In this document: positions 7,945 through 16,975 of the stretch, in pieces | How positions within the stretch are numbered: position 1 is the stretch's first letter | Layout: each line of letters opens with the position of its first letter | Source of the DNA: Bacillus sp. Y1 | GTDB taxonomy: Bacteria; Bacillota; Bacilli; Bacillales; Cytobacillaceae | Assembly: GCF_003586445.1 (NCBI RefSeq) | Contig: NZ_CP030028.1 | Span: 2,618,501 to 2,682,500, forward strand | Direction: 5' to 3' | DNA: 64,000 bases | Notes under the pieces: generated by a model | Database searches by the model: none | Seen by the model: the letters and a program-made list of their open reading frames with translations, nothing else | What the model was told of the DNA's origin: nothing | Made by a program: the position numbers and the translations under genes

Positions 7945-8598
7945 TTGAAAAACGATAAAGCCATTGTTGTGTTTAGCGGTGGACAGGATAGCACGACTTG
8001 TTTATTTTGGGCATTTAAAAACTTTAAAGAAGTCGAAGCGGTAACGTTTGACTATAACCAACGTCATAGCTTAGAAATACAATGTGCAAAAAATATAGCC
8101 AATGAATTAGGTGTAAGACACCATATTTTAGATATGTCCTTACTTAATCAATTAGCACCGAATGCGTTAACTCGCTCAGATATTGAAGTAAAAGAAGGAG
8201 AAGAAGGAGAGCTTCCATCAACTTTTGTTCCAGGAAGAAACCTATTATTCCTTACTTTTGCTGGTGTTTTAGCACGTCAAGTAGGTGCGAAGCATTTAGT
8301 AACAGGCGTTTGCGAAACAGATTTTAGCGGGTATCCAGATTGCCGGGACATTTTTATTAAATCATTAAATGTTACCTTAAATCTTTCCATGGATGATCAA
8401 TTTGTTATCCATACCCCTCTTATGTGGTTAAACAAGGCCGAAACATGGGCATTAGCTGATGAGCTAGGCAAGCTAGATTATGTTCGTGAAAATACTTTAA
8501 CTTGCTATAATGGCGTCATCTCTGATGGCTGTGGAGAATGCCCGGCTTGTGTGTTACGTAAAAGAGGCCTTGATGATTTTTATAACGGGAGGTTTTAA
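7945..8598 (+). CDS. queC: 7-cyano-7-deazaguanine synthase QueC
   Basis: 217 residues. It converts 7-carboxy-7-deazaguanine to preQ0 with ATP and ammonia, in the cytoplasm. The PP-loop SGGQDSTTC lies near the N-terminus, and the C-terminal zinc site is [19 protein letters not shown]. The start is TTG with AAAGGAG 9 bases upstream; there is no in-frame ATG nearby. First gene of queC-queD-queE, controlled by the preQ1 riboswitch. Confidence 0.96.
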   Translation: MKNDKAIVVFSGGQDSTTCLFWAFKNFKEVEAVTFDYNQRHSLEIQCAKNIANELGVRHHILDMSLLNQLAPNALTRSDIEVKEGEEGELPSTFVPGRNLLFLTFAGVLARQVGAKHLVTGVCETDFSGYPDCRDIFIKSLNVTLNLSMDDQFVIHTPLMWLNKAETWALADELGKLDYVRENTLTCYNGVISDGCGECPACVLRKRGLDDFYNGRF

Positions 8599-8601
8599 CA
8601 C

Positions 8602-9081
8602 ATGTACGGATTTCGCATCGTAGAGAATCTTCAAAAAATTGATCAAGACATCAAACGAAACGAACTAAAATATCATACAAAGCGTGTGCTTGTGAGTAAG
8701 GAATTTACGTTTGATGCTGCACACCACCTACATTGTTATGAAGGAAAATGCAAAAACCTTCACGGCCATACGTATAAAGTGATCTTTGGCATTAGCGGCT
8801 TTGTTGATGACAGAGGATTAATGATGGACTTTGGTGACATTAAAGAGATTTGGAAAAATGAAATTGAAATTTTCCTTGATCATAGATATTTAAACGAAAC
8901 CTTGCCACCGATGAACACAACGGCGGAAAACATGGTTGTCTGGATTTATGAAAAAATGCAAGAAGCTGTTTCAACAGAAGAACGTCAAAATCTGTATCAT
9001 GGGGCAAGAGTGGAATTTGTTAAACTCTATGAAACTCCTACAAGCTACGCGGAAGCAAGAAGGGAGTGGATGGAGGAATGA
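8602..9081 (+). CDS. queD: 6-carboxy-5,6,7,8-tetrahydropterin synthase QueD
   Basis: 159 residues. It makes 6-carboxytetrahydropterin from dihydroneopterin triphosphate. Zinc-binding and catalytic parts are visible: FDAAHHL, the Cys in YEGKCKNLHGHTYK, and LDHRYLN. The gene begins 3 bases after queC and overlaps queE by 4 bases, so it is translationally linked to both. Confidence 0.95.
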   Translation: MYGFRIVENLQKIDQDIKRNELKYHTKRVLVSKEFTFDAAHHLHCYEGKCKNLHGHTYKVIFGISGFVDDRGLMMDFGDIKEIWKNEIEIFLDHRYLNETLPPMNTTAENMVVWIYEKMQEAVSTEERQNLYHGARVEFVKLYETPTSYAEARREWMEE

Positions 9082-9806
9082 GTAAGATTCCTGTGTTAGA
9101 AATTTTTGGTCCTACGATTCAAGGGGAAGGCATGGTCATCGGGCAAAAAACGATGTTTGTCCGCACAGCTGGCTGTGACTATTCGTGCAGCTGGTGCGAC
9201 TCTGCCTTCACATGGGATGGCAGTGCAAAAGACGATATTCGCATGATGACAGCAGAAGAAATTTGGCACGAGCTTAAGGAAATCGGCGGAGACAATTTTT
9301 CATTTGTAACAATCTCTGGTGGAAACCCAGCCCTTTTGAAAAATCTTGAGAGATTGATTGGCCTACTAAAAGAAAAGCACATCAAGATCGGGATTGAAAC
9401 ACAAGGGAGCCGTTGGCAAGATTGGTTTTTGCAAATTGACGAACTTACTCTATCTCCTAAGCCGCCAAGCTCTGGAATGGAGACGAATTTTGAAGTGTTG
9501 GACAGCATTTTTGCCAACTTGCAAACAGGAGAGTTTGCGAATCAAGTGAGTGTAAAAGTGGTTATTTTTGATGATCTTGATTTAGAGTATGCGAAAATGG
9601 TTCATAAAAGATACGCTACAATTCCTTTTTACTTGCAAGTAGGGAATGACGACCTCACCAATACAAACAACGACGAGCTTGTGAAAAAGCTTTTACAAAA
9701 ATACGAGTGGCTAGTAGATCGTGCTGTTGCTGACCCCGAGCTAAACGATGTAAAAGTTTTGCCACAATTACATGCCTTTTTATGGGGTAATAAGCGCGGA
9801 GTATAA
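9078..9806 (+). CDS. queE: 7-carboxy-7-deazaguanine synthase QueE
   Basis: About 242 residues. Radical-SAM enzyme that contracts carboxytetrahydropterin to 7-carboxy-7-deazaguanine. FGPTIQGEG at the start and the cluster motif CDYSCSWCDS (Cx3Cx2C) are diagnostic. The ATG at 9078 (after GGAGG inside the end of queD) is chosen over an ATG 12 bases earlier. The operon closes with a terminator here. queF, which follows in the Bacillus subtilis operon, is not present next to it. Confidence 0.95.
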   Translation: MSKIPVLEIFGPTIQGEGMVIGQKTMFVRTAGCDYSCSWCDSAFTWDGSAKDDIRMMTAEEIWHELKEIGGDNFSFVTISGGNPALLKNLERLIGLLKEKHIKIGIETQGSRWQDWFLQIDELTLSPKPPSSGMETNFEVLDSIFANLQTGEFANQVSVKVVIFDDLDLEYAKMVHKRYATIPFYLQVGNDDLTNTNNDELVKKLLQKYEWLVDRAVADPELNDVKVLPQLHAFLWGNKRGV

Positions 9807-9813
9807 GATAAAA

Positions 9814-9851
9814 TAGAAGCATTCACCTTATTGGTGGATGCTTCTTTATTT
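9814..9851 (+). terminator. Terminator of the que operon
   Basis: GAAGCATTCACC (9816-9827) / GGTGGATGCTTC (9833-9844), followed by TTTATTT. Confidence 0.85.
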
Positions 9852-9853
9852 CA

Positions 9854-9875
9854 CACTTCGAATATTTCGGAAGTG
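9854..9875. promoter_or_regulatory. Inverted repeat CACTTC-N10-GAAGTG ahead of an MFS gene
   Basis: CACTTCGAA...CGGAAGTG about 85 bases ahead of the exporter start. The half-site ACTTC/GAAGT also occurs in the palindrome ahead of the second, convergent MFS gene (12574-12594). A candidate operator; no regulator is adjacent. Confidence 0.4.
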
Positions 9876-9958
9876 AAAATAATTCCATTTTATGTTATCA
9901 TATAAAGATATAAATCTTGCAAAGTATTAGCGAATGATGAAAATTGGAGATGTAAGGG

Positions 9959-11167
9959 ATGGAAACGTGGAAACGAAATTTGTGGGTACTTTGGATTGGC
10001 GTCTTTTTTACAGCAGCTAGTTTTTCAATGGTCATTCCATTCTTACCCATCTTTCTGATTCAAATTGGTGTACACGACCATACGGAAATGTGGTCAGGAT
10101 TATTGTTTAGCTCCGCCTTTTTTGCAGGGGCAATTGCCTCACCATTTTGGGGAAGAATAGCCGATAAATATGGTAGAAAACCAATGATTGTAAGGGCCGG
10201 AATTGTCCTGTTCTTTATTTACACTTTAATGGCTTTTGTTACGAACCCTTATCAAATTTTGGTACTTCGAATTTTACAAGGCTTACTGAGTGGCTTTATC
10301 CCTGGAGCCATCGCACTAATAGGAACCAATACCCCCTCCAAGCACGTAGGATATGCGTTATCACTCATATCGACTGCGTCAGCCTCCGGAATGATTGCTG
10401 GACCATTAATTGGTGGTGCTATTGCAGAGTGGGTAGGTAACAGATGGGCGTTCGCAACAGGTGGGATAATTGTCTTCTTAGCCACGATTCTTATTATCTT
10501 ATGGGTGAAAGAAGAAAACTTTGTTCCAAGTAAGGAAAGAGGATCGGTTACGAACGATATCAAGTTAGCAATGTCCAACCGTCCACTAATGATGGTCATT
10601 GTACTGACCATTATAACCAGTTGTTCCATCATGATCCTTGAGCCTGTTCTTCCATTGTATGTGCTAAAAATCGGTGGATCTTATGAAAATACTTCTCTAT
10701 TAGCGGGAATCATCTTCTCCTTGCCTGGAATTGCTAGTGCTTTGTTCGCACCGGTATGGGGGAAATGGGCAGATAAAGTAGGATTTCATAAAGTATTATT
10801 TATCGGTCTTCTCGGTGGGGGGATTGGCATGCTTGCCCAAATCGCGTTTACACAAATTTGGGGATTCTCTATCGTACGCTTCTTGTTCGGAATCTTCTTC
10901 TGTGCGGTATTCCCAGCATTAAACGGTCTTGTGGTAAAGGCAACGGAAGAGGATTTCCGTGGAAGAGCGTTCGGACTAAACCAAACTGCGAACCAATTGG
11001 GGGGTATGATTGGACCGATGATTGGTGGAGCAATTGGGGGGCTATTTCCTATACAATCAGTTTTCCTGGTTACCGCGATTTTATTATTTGCAGCAACTGC
11101 TTTTGTCTACTGGAACGGAACCGGAGTTCAGACATCTACAAAGAGAAGAGTCGCACATAGCAAGTAA
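9959..11167 (+). CDS. MFS multidrug-type efflux transporter (12 TM)
   Basis: 402 residues and about 12 membrane helices. The MFS motif A is seen as GRIADKYGRKP after helix 2, and motif C-like glycine-rich sequence as GMIAGPLIGGAI in helix 5. These fit a drug:H+ antiporter of the DHA1 group (TetA/MdtG/Bmr-like). Substrate not predictable. The gene stands alone, convergent with a second MFS exporter, with which it shares a terminator. Confidence 0.85.
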   Translation: METWKRNLWVLWIGVFFTAASFSMVIPFLPIFLIQIGVHDHTEMWSGLLFSSAFFAGAIASPFWGRIADKYGRKPMIVRAGIVLFFIYTLMAFVTNPYQILVLRILQGLLSGFIPGAIALIGTNTPSKHVGYALSLISTASASGMIAGPLIGGAIAEWVGNRWAFATGGIIVFLATILIILWVKEENFVPSKERGSVTNDIKLAMSNRPLMMVIVLTIITSCSIMILEPVLPLYVLKIGGSYENTSLLAGIIFSLPGIASALFAPVWGKWADKVGFHKVLFIGLLGGGIGMLAQIAFTQIWGFSIVRFLFGIFFCAVFPALNGLVVKATEEDFRGRAFGLNQTANQLGGMIGPMIGGAIGGLFPIQSVFLVTAILLFAATAFVYWNGTGVQTSTKRRVAHSK

Positions 11168-11197
11168 AAAGGACGCACCTGAGCGTCCTTTTTATGT
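11165..11197. terminator. Bidirectional terminator between the two MFS genes
   Basis: AAAGGACGC / GCGTCCTTTTT hairpin at about 11168-11192, with A-rich and T-rich flanks. Confidence 0.8.
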
Positions 11198-12540
11198 TAC
11201 CCAATTTCAGCAGCTGGAGCTGATTGCTCTGCTGTATTTTTTTGAATAAGGAAAGAAGTTAGTAGAGCTAAAATACTACCGATAAATCCAAACTGGAATA
11301 AATGATGAATACCGTCCATATCGGTTACACCTGTAGTTAACAGATAACCCATAACCGTTACCCCGATAACGGTACCCATGTTTCGGCAGAGCATAAAAAA
11401 CGCTGTTGATACTCCTTTTTCATGGACTCCCACCAGTTGTTGAACCCCAATCACCCCAACTGTGGATAGCATTCCAAAAGCGACCCCTTGAATGAGCATG
11501 ACAAAGAAAACAAACCAAAAGCCATGACTTGGATCTAGAAGAAGCAATAAAAGACCTGATGCGAATAAGAATGCATTACCGATTATCAGCAATCTTCGAT
11601 ATCCGTATTTTAATATCCATTTTCCTGCAGGTACGGCAGCCATCATCCAGCCAATAGCCGAACCGAGCAGAGCGACACCACTTAGGAATAAGGAAAGACC
11701 AGCGATATTTTGTAAAAACAACGGGATATAACTTGCTGTTCCAAAAAGAGCCAGGTTCCCGATAAAACCATTAAAATTAATTCTCGAAATCATTTTGTTT
11801 TTAAACATAGAGAACGGAACAATAGGTGAAGCTTGTTTTTTCTCAAAGAAATAGAATCCCACAAGCAATAACACTCCTACAATACAATAGATCCATCTAT
11901 TTTGCTCAACCACTGTAACAAGAAGCAGACTAGTAATGCTAGCCCCAAAAAGCACCGCGCCAAAATAATCGACCTTTGCTTTCTTCGGTTCGTATTCCTC
12001 TTTATAAGCCAATAAAGTGACAAACGAAATTAGACAGATTGGTAGGTTAATATAGAAAATCCATCTCCATGTTAAAACTTCAACAAAGAAAGATCCTAAT
12101 AGGGGAGCAAGTACAGCCGATAACCCCCACATTCCTGTGAATAACGCTTGGATTTTCCCGCGTTTTTCTACTGAGAACAGGTCGCCAGCGATAATGGCTG
12201 GAAAGGGCATCATAAATCCGGCACCCATCCCTTGTACAGCTCGGAAAATAACCAGTTGAATCATATTCGCAGACACGCCACATAGAAGTGATCCAGCTAA
12301 GAAAAGTAAAATTCCGAAGCCGAACACTTTCTTTCTTCCAAACAAATCAGATAATCTTCCGGCCACCGGGGATAAAATGGTGCTTGCAATCATATAGGAA
12401 GCAAAAGACCATGCATACAAATCAAAACGGCCAAGCTCCTCCGCAATGACGGGCATGGTGGTGTTCATGATTGTTGTATCAATGGATGCAACTAGCATCG
12501 CCAGTACAATACTAATCATGACAGTTACTCGACTATTCAT
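11197..12540 (-). CDS. MFS efflux transporter, DHA2 (14-TM) family
   Basis: 447 residues. LDATIVN-like motif SIDTTIMNTTMP in helix 1, motif A GRLSDLFGRKK, motif C-type GMWGLSAVLAPLLGSF, and FRAVQGMGAGFMMP are typical of the DHA2 (EmrB/QacA/LmrB-like) drug:H+ antiporters. The ATG follows AAAAGGAG. The upstream region holds a clear palindrome, so a repressor probably controls the gene. Substrate unknown. Confidence 0.87.
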   Translation of the reverse strand: MNSRVTVMISIVLAMLVASIDTTIMNTTMPVIAEELGRFDLYAWSFASYMIASTILSPVAGRLSDLFGRKKVFGFGILLFLAGSLLCGVSANMIQLVIFRAVQGMGAGFMMPFPAIIAGDLFSVEKRGKIQALFTGMWGLSAVLAPLLGSFFVEVLTWRWIFYINLPICLISFVTLLAYKEEYEPKKAKVDYFGAVLFGASITSLLLVTVVEQNRWIYCIVGVLLLVGFYFFEKKQASPIVPFSMFKNKMISRINFNGFIGNLALFGTASYIPLFLQNIAGLSLFLSGVALLGSAIGWMMAAVPAGKWILKYGYRRLLIIGNAFLFASGLLLLLLDPSHGFWFVFFVMLIQGVAFGMLSTVGVIGVQQLVGVHEKGVSTAFFMLCRNMGTVIGVTVMGYLLTTGVTDMDGIHHLFQFGFIGSILALLTSFLIQKNTAEQSAPAAEIG

Positions 12541-12573
12541 AAAAATTCTCCTTTTTACTGCTTGATATATATA

Positions 12574-12610
12574 ATACTTCGAAAACAGAAGTATCTTGAA
12601 CTTGAAGTAT
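12574..12610 (-). promoter_or_regulatory. Candidate operator of the DHA2 exporter gene
   Basis: ATACTTC-N7-GAAGTAT palindrome (12574-12594), plus a third half-site GAAGTAT at 12604-12610, within 70 bases of the gene start. The arrangement fits a dimeric MarR- or TetR-type repressor binding site. The regulator is not encoded next to it. Confidence 0.5.
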
Positions 12611-12798
12611 ATTAAAGCAATTGGTTGTTTATGTCAAGAGGAGGGGTCACAACAGAGGTTTCATAGTATTTTGCAAACTTGATTGCACATATATTTATTG
12701 TTATTGTCACAACACGATTAACTTGACCGTACAAATATAGTTCTTTAGTCACATTGATAGTTTAGTAGAACTTAGTGTACTCTGTATTTAGGTTAAGT

Positions 12799-12812
12799 TG
12801 AAAGCGCTTAAT
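12799..12812 (+). promoter_or_regulatory. Candidate cre site (CcpA) upstream of the GH43 gene
   Basis: TGAAAGCGCTTAAT matches the catabolite-responsive element consensus TGWAANCGNTNWCA at all but the last two positions. It lies about 100 bases ahead of the arabinanase-like gene, where carbon catabolite repression would be expected. The rest of the 12541-12909 gap shows no gene. Confidence 0.5.
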
Positions 12813-12909
12813 CTAAAGGTGGTTGTACGTACATATACAAAAATGAATAGGAGGTATTTTGTACATTTATTGTGAAACAAGAATTTAAATCGGAAAGCGA
12901 GAGGAAAAG

Positions 12910-15264
12910 ATGAGTAAACGAACTTTGCAAAAATTGTTTTTGAGTATCGTCGCTATTTCATTAATTATTCCGATCTCGGCATTTGCAACTAGTAAAAATA
13001 CAACAGAAGATACAATGGAAGCTCCAACCTTTGAAAATGCGTCAGTTCATGATCCATCCGTCATTAAAGTAGACGAAACGTATTATGTGTTCGGCTCGCA
13101 TTTAGCTGCCGCTAAATCGAAGGACCTTATGAAGTGGGAACAGGTAGCAAATGGAGTAAGCAGCGACAATCCACTTTTTGAAGATGTGGTTAAAGAATTA
13201 AAAGAGACGTTTGATTGGGCTCAATCAGATACTTTATGGGCAGCTGATGTGATTCAGCTAGAAGATGGAAAGTTTTATATGTATTACAATGCTTGTAAAG
13301 GGGACTCTCCAAGATCAGCACTTGGTGTGGCGGTAGCTGACAGTGTAGAAGGACCTTATAAAGATTTAGGAATCATTATAAAATCCGGTATGTGGAATCA
13401 AACGAGTGAGGATGGAACGATTTACGATGCAAGAATTCATCCAAACGCGGTTGATCCAGATGTATTTTTTGATAAAGACGGAAAGCTTTGGATGATGTAT
13501 GGTTCGTATTCTGGCGGTATTTTCATTATGGAAATGGATCCTGAAACAGGGAAGCCATTGCCAGGCCAAGGCTATGGGAAGAAATTATTAGGTGGAAATC
13601 ATAGTAGAATTGAAGGCGCTTACGTATTATACAGCCCAGAAACGGACTACTATTATATGTATCTTTCATTTGGAGGTCTTGATGCAGTTGGCGGCTATAA
13701 TATGCGTGTCGTTCGCTCCGAGAATCCAGATGGTCCATACTATGATGCACAAGGCAATGACATGATTAACGTTAAGTCAGACCCTAACCTTCCTATATTC
13801 GATGACAAGTCGATTGAGCCGTATGGGGTAAAAGTCATGGGGAATCACCTTTTTGATCGAAAGATCGGTGACGAAGGGACAGGAATCGGTACTGGCTATA
13901 TATCTCCAGGCCATAACTCAGCCTACTATGATCCAGAAACAGGTGAACACTTCCTAATTTTCCATACTCGTTTCCCACAAACAGGCGAAATGCATGAAAT
14001 TCGTGTTCATCAAATGTTTATGAATAAAGATGGTTGGCCAGTGGTCGCACCTTATCGCTATGCTGGTGAAGAATTAGAAAAAGTATACCGAGAAGATATC
14101 ATTGGCGACTACAAAATGATCAACCACGGAAAAGACATCTCGGCAGAAATTAAGAAAACCGTTGATATTACTCTAGCGAAAAACAATAAAATCACTGGTG
14201 ATGTGACAGGAACGTGGAAGAAGACGGACCATAACTCAGCTGAGTTGATTATTGATGGCAGAACGTATAAAGGGGTATTTTTACGTCAGTGGGACCCAAC
14301 CTCAGAAACATATGTGATGACCTTTAGTACATTATCACAAGAAGGAATAGCGGTTTGGGGAAGCAAGGTTCCAACTAAGACAGATAAAGAAATCGTCGCA
14401 GACGTTGAAGCAGATTTGAATATTGGTGATACGACAGCTGTGATTAATAATCTCGAGCTACCTACGGAAGGTACTCGTGATGCAGTAATCAGCTGGTCAT
14501 CTTCAAATGCAGATGTAGTAACAGACACAGGGATCATTACACGTCCTGCAGCTGGTTCTGACCCTGCCCAAGCGACATTAACAGCAACGATTCAAAAAGG
14601 AAGCGAAACAACAACAAAAGTCTTTACCATTTCTGTTCTGCCAGCGAAGGCAAGTGGGGAAATTGCACACTATTCCTTTAACGGAGATTTAACAGATTCA
14701 TTAGGTAATTTAGCCACAGCAACGGTTACTGGAAATCGTATTGATAATACGACTGGAAACATCAGCTATGCAGAAGGAAAAAGTGGAAATGCGGCTGTTT
14801 TTAAAGGGGATTCAGGAGTACGACTACCAAATGGCTTGATTTCAAGCAACTCCTATTCTGTGGCACTTTGGTTAAAGCCTGAACAGCTAACAGCATTTAC
14901 TACCACATTCTTTGGGGCAAGAAATGCAAACAACTGGGTGAGTCTTGTTCCAATGGGACCAGTTGGAAATCAAACGATGATCTGGTCTGGTACAACATGG
15001 TACGATGCCGTTACGGGGATGACAATTCCAGCTGGAGAGTGGACGCATCTCGCATTTACAGTCAACGAAGGTCAAATCTCGGTGTACGTGAATGGAGAAG
15101 AGAAATTTAACAAAGACGGTTTCCCGAATGTATTTACAACAACAAACGGAACCTTTGGCCTAGGTGTAAACTGGTGGGACACACCATATAAAGGGTTAAT
15201 CGATGAGTTACATGTATATGAAGGGGCATTAACCGCAGAGCAAGTGGCAGAATTGAGTAAGTAA
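12910..15264 (+). CDS. Secreted GH43 arabinanase-like enzyme with C-terminal LamG domain
   Basis: 784 residues. Signal peptide to about residue 27 (IPISAFA). The five-bladed GH43 domain spans about 40-380: catalytic base Asp48 in VHDPSVIK, pKa-modulating Asp182 in NAVDPDVFF, general acid Glu235 in SRIEGAYVL. The 395-480 segment (GDYKMINHGKDIS...VFLRQWD) matches the extra C-terminal domain of Abn2/YxiA-type endo-1,5-alpha-L-arabinanases. Next comes a bacterial Ig-like segment (about 485-575, WSSSNADVV), then a LamG/concanavalin-like domain (about 590-780). It likely degrades arabinan outside the cell. A cre-like site upstream suggests glucose repression. No arabinose genes are adjacent. Confidence 0.88.
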   Translation: MSKRTLQKLFLSIVAISLIIPISAFATSKNTTEDTMEAPTFENASVHDPSVIKVDETYYVFGSHLAAAKSKDLMKWEQVANGVSSDNPLFEDVVKELKETFDWAQSDTLWAADVIQLEDGKFYMYYNACKGDSPRSALGVAVADSVEGPYKDLGIIIKSGMWNQTSEDGTIYDARIHPNAVDPDVFFDKDGKLWMMYGSYSGGIFIMEMDPETGKPLPGQGYGKKLLGGNHSRIEGAYVLYSPETDYYYMYLSFGGLDAVGGYNMRVVRSENPDGPYYDAQGNDMINVKSDPNLPIFDDKSIEPYGVKVMGNHLFDRKIGDEGTGIGTGYISPGHNSAYYDPETGEHFLIFHTRFPQTGEMHEIRVHQMFMNKDGWPVVAPYRYAGEELEKVYREDIIGDYKMINHGKDISAEIKKTVDITLAKNNKITGDVTGTWKKTDHNSAELIIDGRTYKGVFLRQWDPTSETYVMTFSTLSQEGIAVWGSKVPTKTDKEIVADVEADLNIGDTTAVINNLELPTEGTRDAVISWSSSNADVVTDTGIITRPAAGSDPAQATLTATIQKGSETTTKVFTISVLPAKASGEIAHYSFNGDLTDSLGNLATATVTGNRIDNTTGNISYAEGKSGNAAVFKGDSGVRLPNGLISSNSYSVALWLKPEQLTAFTTTFFGARNANNWVSLVPMGPVGNQTMIWSGTTWYDAVTGMTIPAGEWTHLAFTVNEGQISVYVNGEEKFNKDGFPNVFTTTNGTFGLGVNWWDTPYKGLIDELHVYEGALTAEQVAELSK

Positions 15265-15270
15265 ATATAA

Positions 15271-15308
15271 AATCCAACTCACTGGTTGAAGGGGGAGTTG
15301 GATTTTTT
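15271..15308 (+). terminator. Terminator of the GH43 gene
   Basis: AATCCAACTC (15271-15280) / GAGTTGGATT (15295-15304), then TTTT. Confidence 0.85.
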
Positions 15309-15330
15309 CGATTTTCCTGGTCCTAAAAGG

Positions 15331-15470
15331 AATCGCAAGTAAATCAGGTGTAATGCAAATAAATCTTCGGAATAGCAAATATAATATTATGAACGCAAAT
15401 AAAATTTGAGAATCGCAAAAATAATTTTATAATCGCAAATAAAATCTAAGAAACGCAAAAATACTAGGTA
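15331..15470. repeat. Degenerate tandem repeat with about 20-bp period (AATCGCAAATAAAAT type)
   Basis: Seven imperfect copies of AAtCGCAAATAAAAT plus about five variable bases, beginning near 15331, 15352, 15371, 15392, 15411, 15431 and 15451. The reverse complement (ATTTGCGATT) is the unit of the array at 55411-55590, so this is a dispersed family. No coding sequence is seen here. The rest of the 15265-15684 gap holds only AT-rich sequence and a small palindrome (ACTAGG...CCTAGT, 15462-15484). Confidence 0.8.
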
Positions 15471-15684
15471 TAATCCCTAGTATATTTTAGAGAACTACAA
15501 AATAACTTTCTCAAGTACTATGAAAAAACAAAGAATATCAAAAATACCCGACTAAACCCTAACGAAACACTTAATTTTATCACTCTTTTATATACCATAC
15601 TATACTAAATATTTATAGTACCAATAGGAATTTCGTTCTTAATCACGAATTAGTATAAAGAATAAGAAAAGGGGGAGTAGGGTT

Positions 15685-16419
15685 ATGAAAATGAAGAGTA
15701 AAATTTTACGGACTATGTTAATCGGAGCAATGTTTGCATCAATACCAATGACAACGCTTGCGAAAGACAACAAACAACTCGACTATGTGGCTCTAGGTGA
15801 TTCGTTAGCCGCTGGGGCAACACCTTATCGTGAACTCGATAAAGGGTACGCAGATTTTCTAGTTGATCGTTATGAGCAATCACAGTACGAAATCACTTTA
15901 AATAACTATGGTGTCCCTGGATACAGGACTACCAATATCGTAAGTGAGCTTCTCAATCCTACCAATTCCAAATACGGTCCACTAAGGGAATCCATTAAAA
16001 ACGCTGAACTTATTACCATTGATATTGGAGCGAATGATTTGTTAGCCAATTTAAAAACGATACAGCAAAATCCTTCCACAGCACCAGCTGTCCTAAACAC
16101 CATTGCCCAAAATTTATACCTTATTTTAAGTGAAATCGAAAAAATCAATCCTAGAATAAAGGTCTATGTCATGGGCTACTACAATCCATTCCCTCATTTA
16201 CCAAAGCAAGAGCAGGCGTTCTTACTTCCATTATTAGATGCGCTGAATCATACCATAGAAAAAGTAGCTTCTGCCAACGGAGAGGAGTTTGTGCCTACCG
16301 CAAAAGTGATTAAAAAATATGAAACGGCGTATGTGCCTAACCCTAACGACATCCACTTAAGTATAGAAGGATATCAGGCCGTGGCAAAAGAATTTTGGAA
16401 GGCGATACAAGAAGAGTAA
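15685..16419 (+). CDS. Secreted SGNH/GDSL-type hydrolase
   Basis: 244 residues with a signal peptide (to about TTLAKD). SGNH blocks are all present: block I ALGDSLAAG with nucleophile Ser40, block II Gly in NNYGVPG, block III Asn in DIGANDLL, block V Asp-x-x-His in PNDIHLS. It is an extracellular esterase or lipase of unknown substrate. AAGGGGGAG precedes the ATG. Single gene with its own terminator. Confidence 0.88.
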   Translation: MKMKSKILRTMLIGAMFASIPMTTLAKDNKQLDYVALGDSLAAGATPYRELDKGYADFLVDRYEQSQYEITLNNYGVPGYRTTNIVSELLNPTNSKYGPLRESIKNAELITIDIGANDLLANLKTIQQNPSTAPAVLNTIAQNLYLILSEIEKINPRIKVYVMGYYNPFPHLPKQEQAFLLPLLDALNHTIEKVASANGEEFVPTAKVIKKYETAYVPNPNDIHLSIEGYQAVAKEFWKAIQEE

Positions 16420-16425
16420 AGTTGC

Positions 16426-16462
16426 TCCCGCCCTATTTTCACTACGAATAGGGCGGGACACT
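16426..16462 (+). terminator. Terminator of the GDSL hydrolase gene
   Basis: TCCCGCCCTATT / AATAGGGCGGGA strong stem at 16426-16458, followed by a short T-rich stretch. Confidence 0.75.
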
Positions 16463-16481
16463 TTTAGGAGGAGGAGTAAGA

Positions 16482-16940
16482 ATGGAATCCATTCAAAGTA
16501 TGTTTGATCATTTACATTGGGCAAATGTACGTATCAACAACACATTACTTTCACTTAGTGAACCCAATAAACAAGCAGAAAAATTATTCGCTCATACTTT
16601 ATTAGCTGAACGAGTATGGATCACAAGGCTGGTGGGGAAGAGCAGTGCTCATCTCCCTATTTGGACAGACCTCTCATTGAAAAGTTGTGATGAACTTCTT
16701 CACAAGAACCATCATGATTATCGGACTTATTTATCGAGAGTAACAGAACAAGGAATCGAGCAAATAGTTATTTATAAAAATAGCACGGGAGAGGAGTTTC
16801 ATAACTCGATCAGAAATATCCTTGTCCATGTAGCTCTACACGGGCAGTATCATCGAGGGCAAATCAATCTCCTTCTTCGACAAAATGACGAAGAACCCGT
16901 TAGCACGGACTATATCATTTTTAAAAGAGAACAACAATAA
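16482..16940 (+). CDS. DinB family protein
   Basis: 152 residues, a four-helix bundle of the DinB/YfiT superfamily. The metal-ligand His residues expected for the fold are at about 38 (FAHTLLAERVW), 120 and 124 (HVALHGQYHRGQ). Many family members are nickel- or zinc-dependent thiol S-transferases or of unknown function. No specific role can be given. The ribosome binding site is AGGAGGAG. Confidence 0.85.
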   Translation: MESIQSMFDHLHWANVRINNTLLSLSEPNKQAEKLFAHTLLAERVWITRLVGKSSAHLPIWTDLSLKSCDELLHKNHHDYRTYLSRVTEQGIEQIVIYKNSTGEEFHNSIRNILVHVALHGQYHRGQINLLLRQNDEEPVSTDYIIFKREQQ

Positions 16941-16975
16941 AGTGGGTGCTGGATAGCATCCACTTTATTGTTTAA
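16936..16975. terminator. Bidirectional terminator
   Basis: AATAAAGTGGGTGCT / AGCATCCACTTTATT stem with A/T flanks between convergent genes. It overlaps the stop of the minus-strand gene. Confidence 0.8.

Noticed and set aside
15331..15470. Array of regulator binding sites for the GDSL gene
   Set aside because: It lies over 200 bases upstream of the gene, is degenerate, and the same unit occurs at an unrelated locus.
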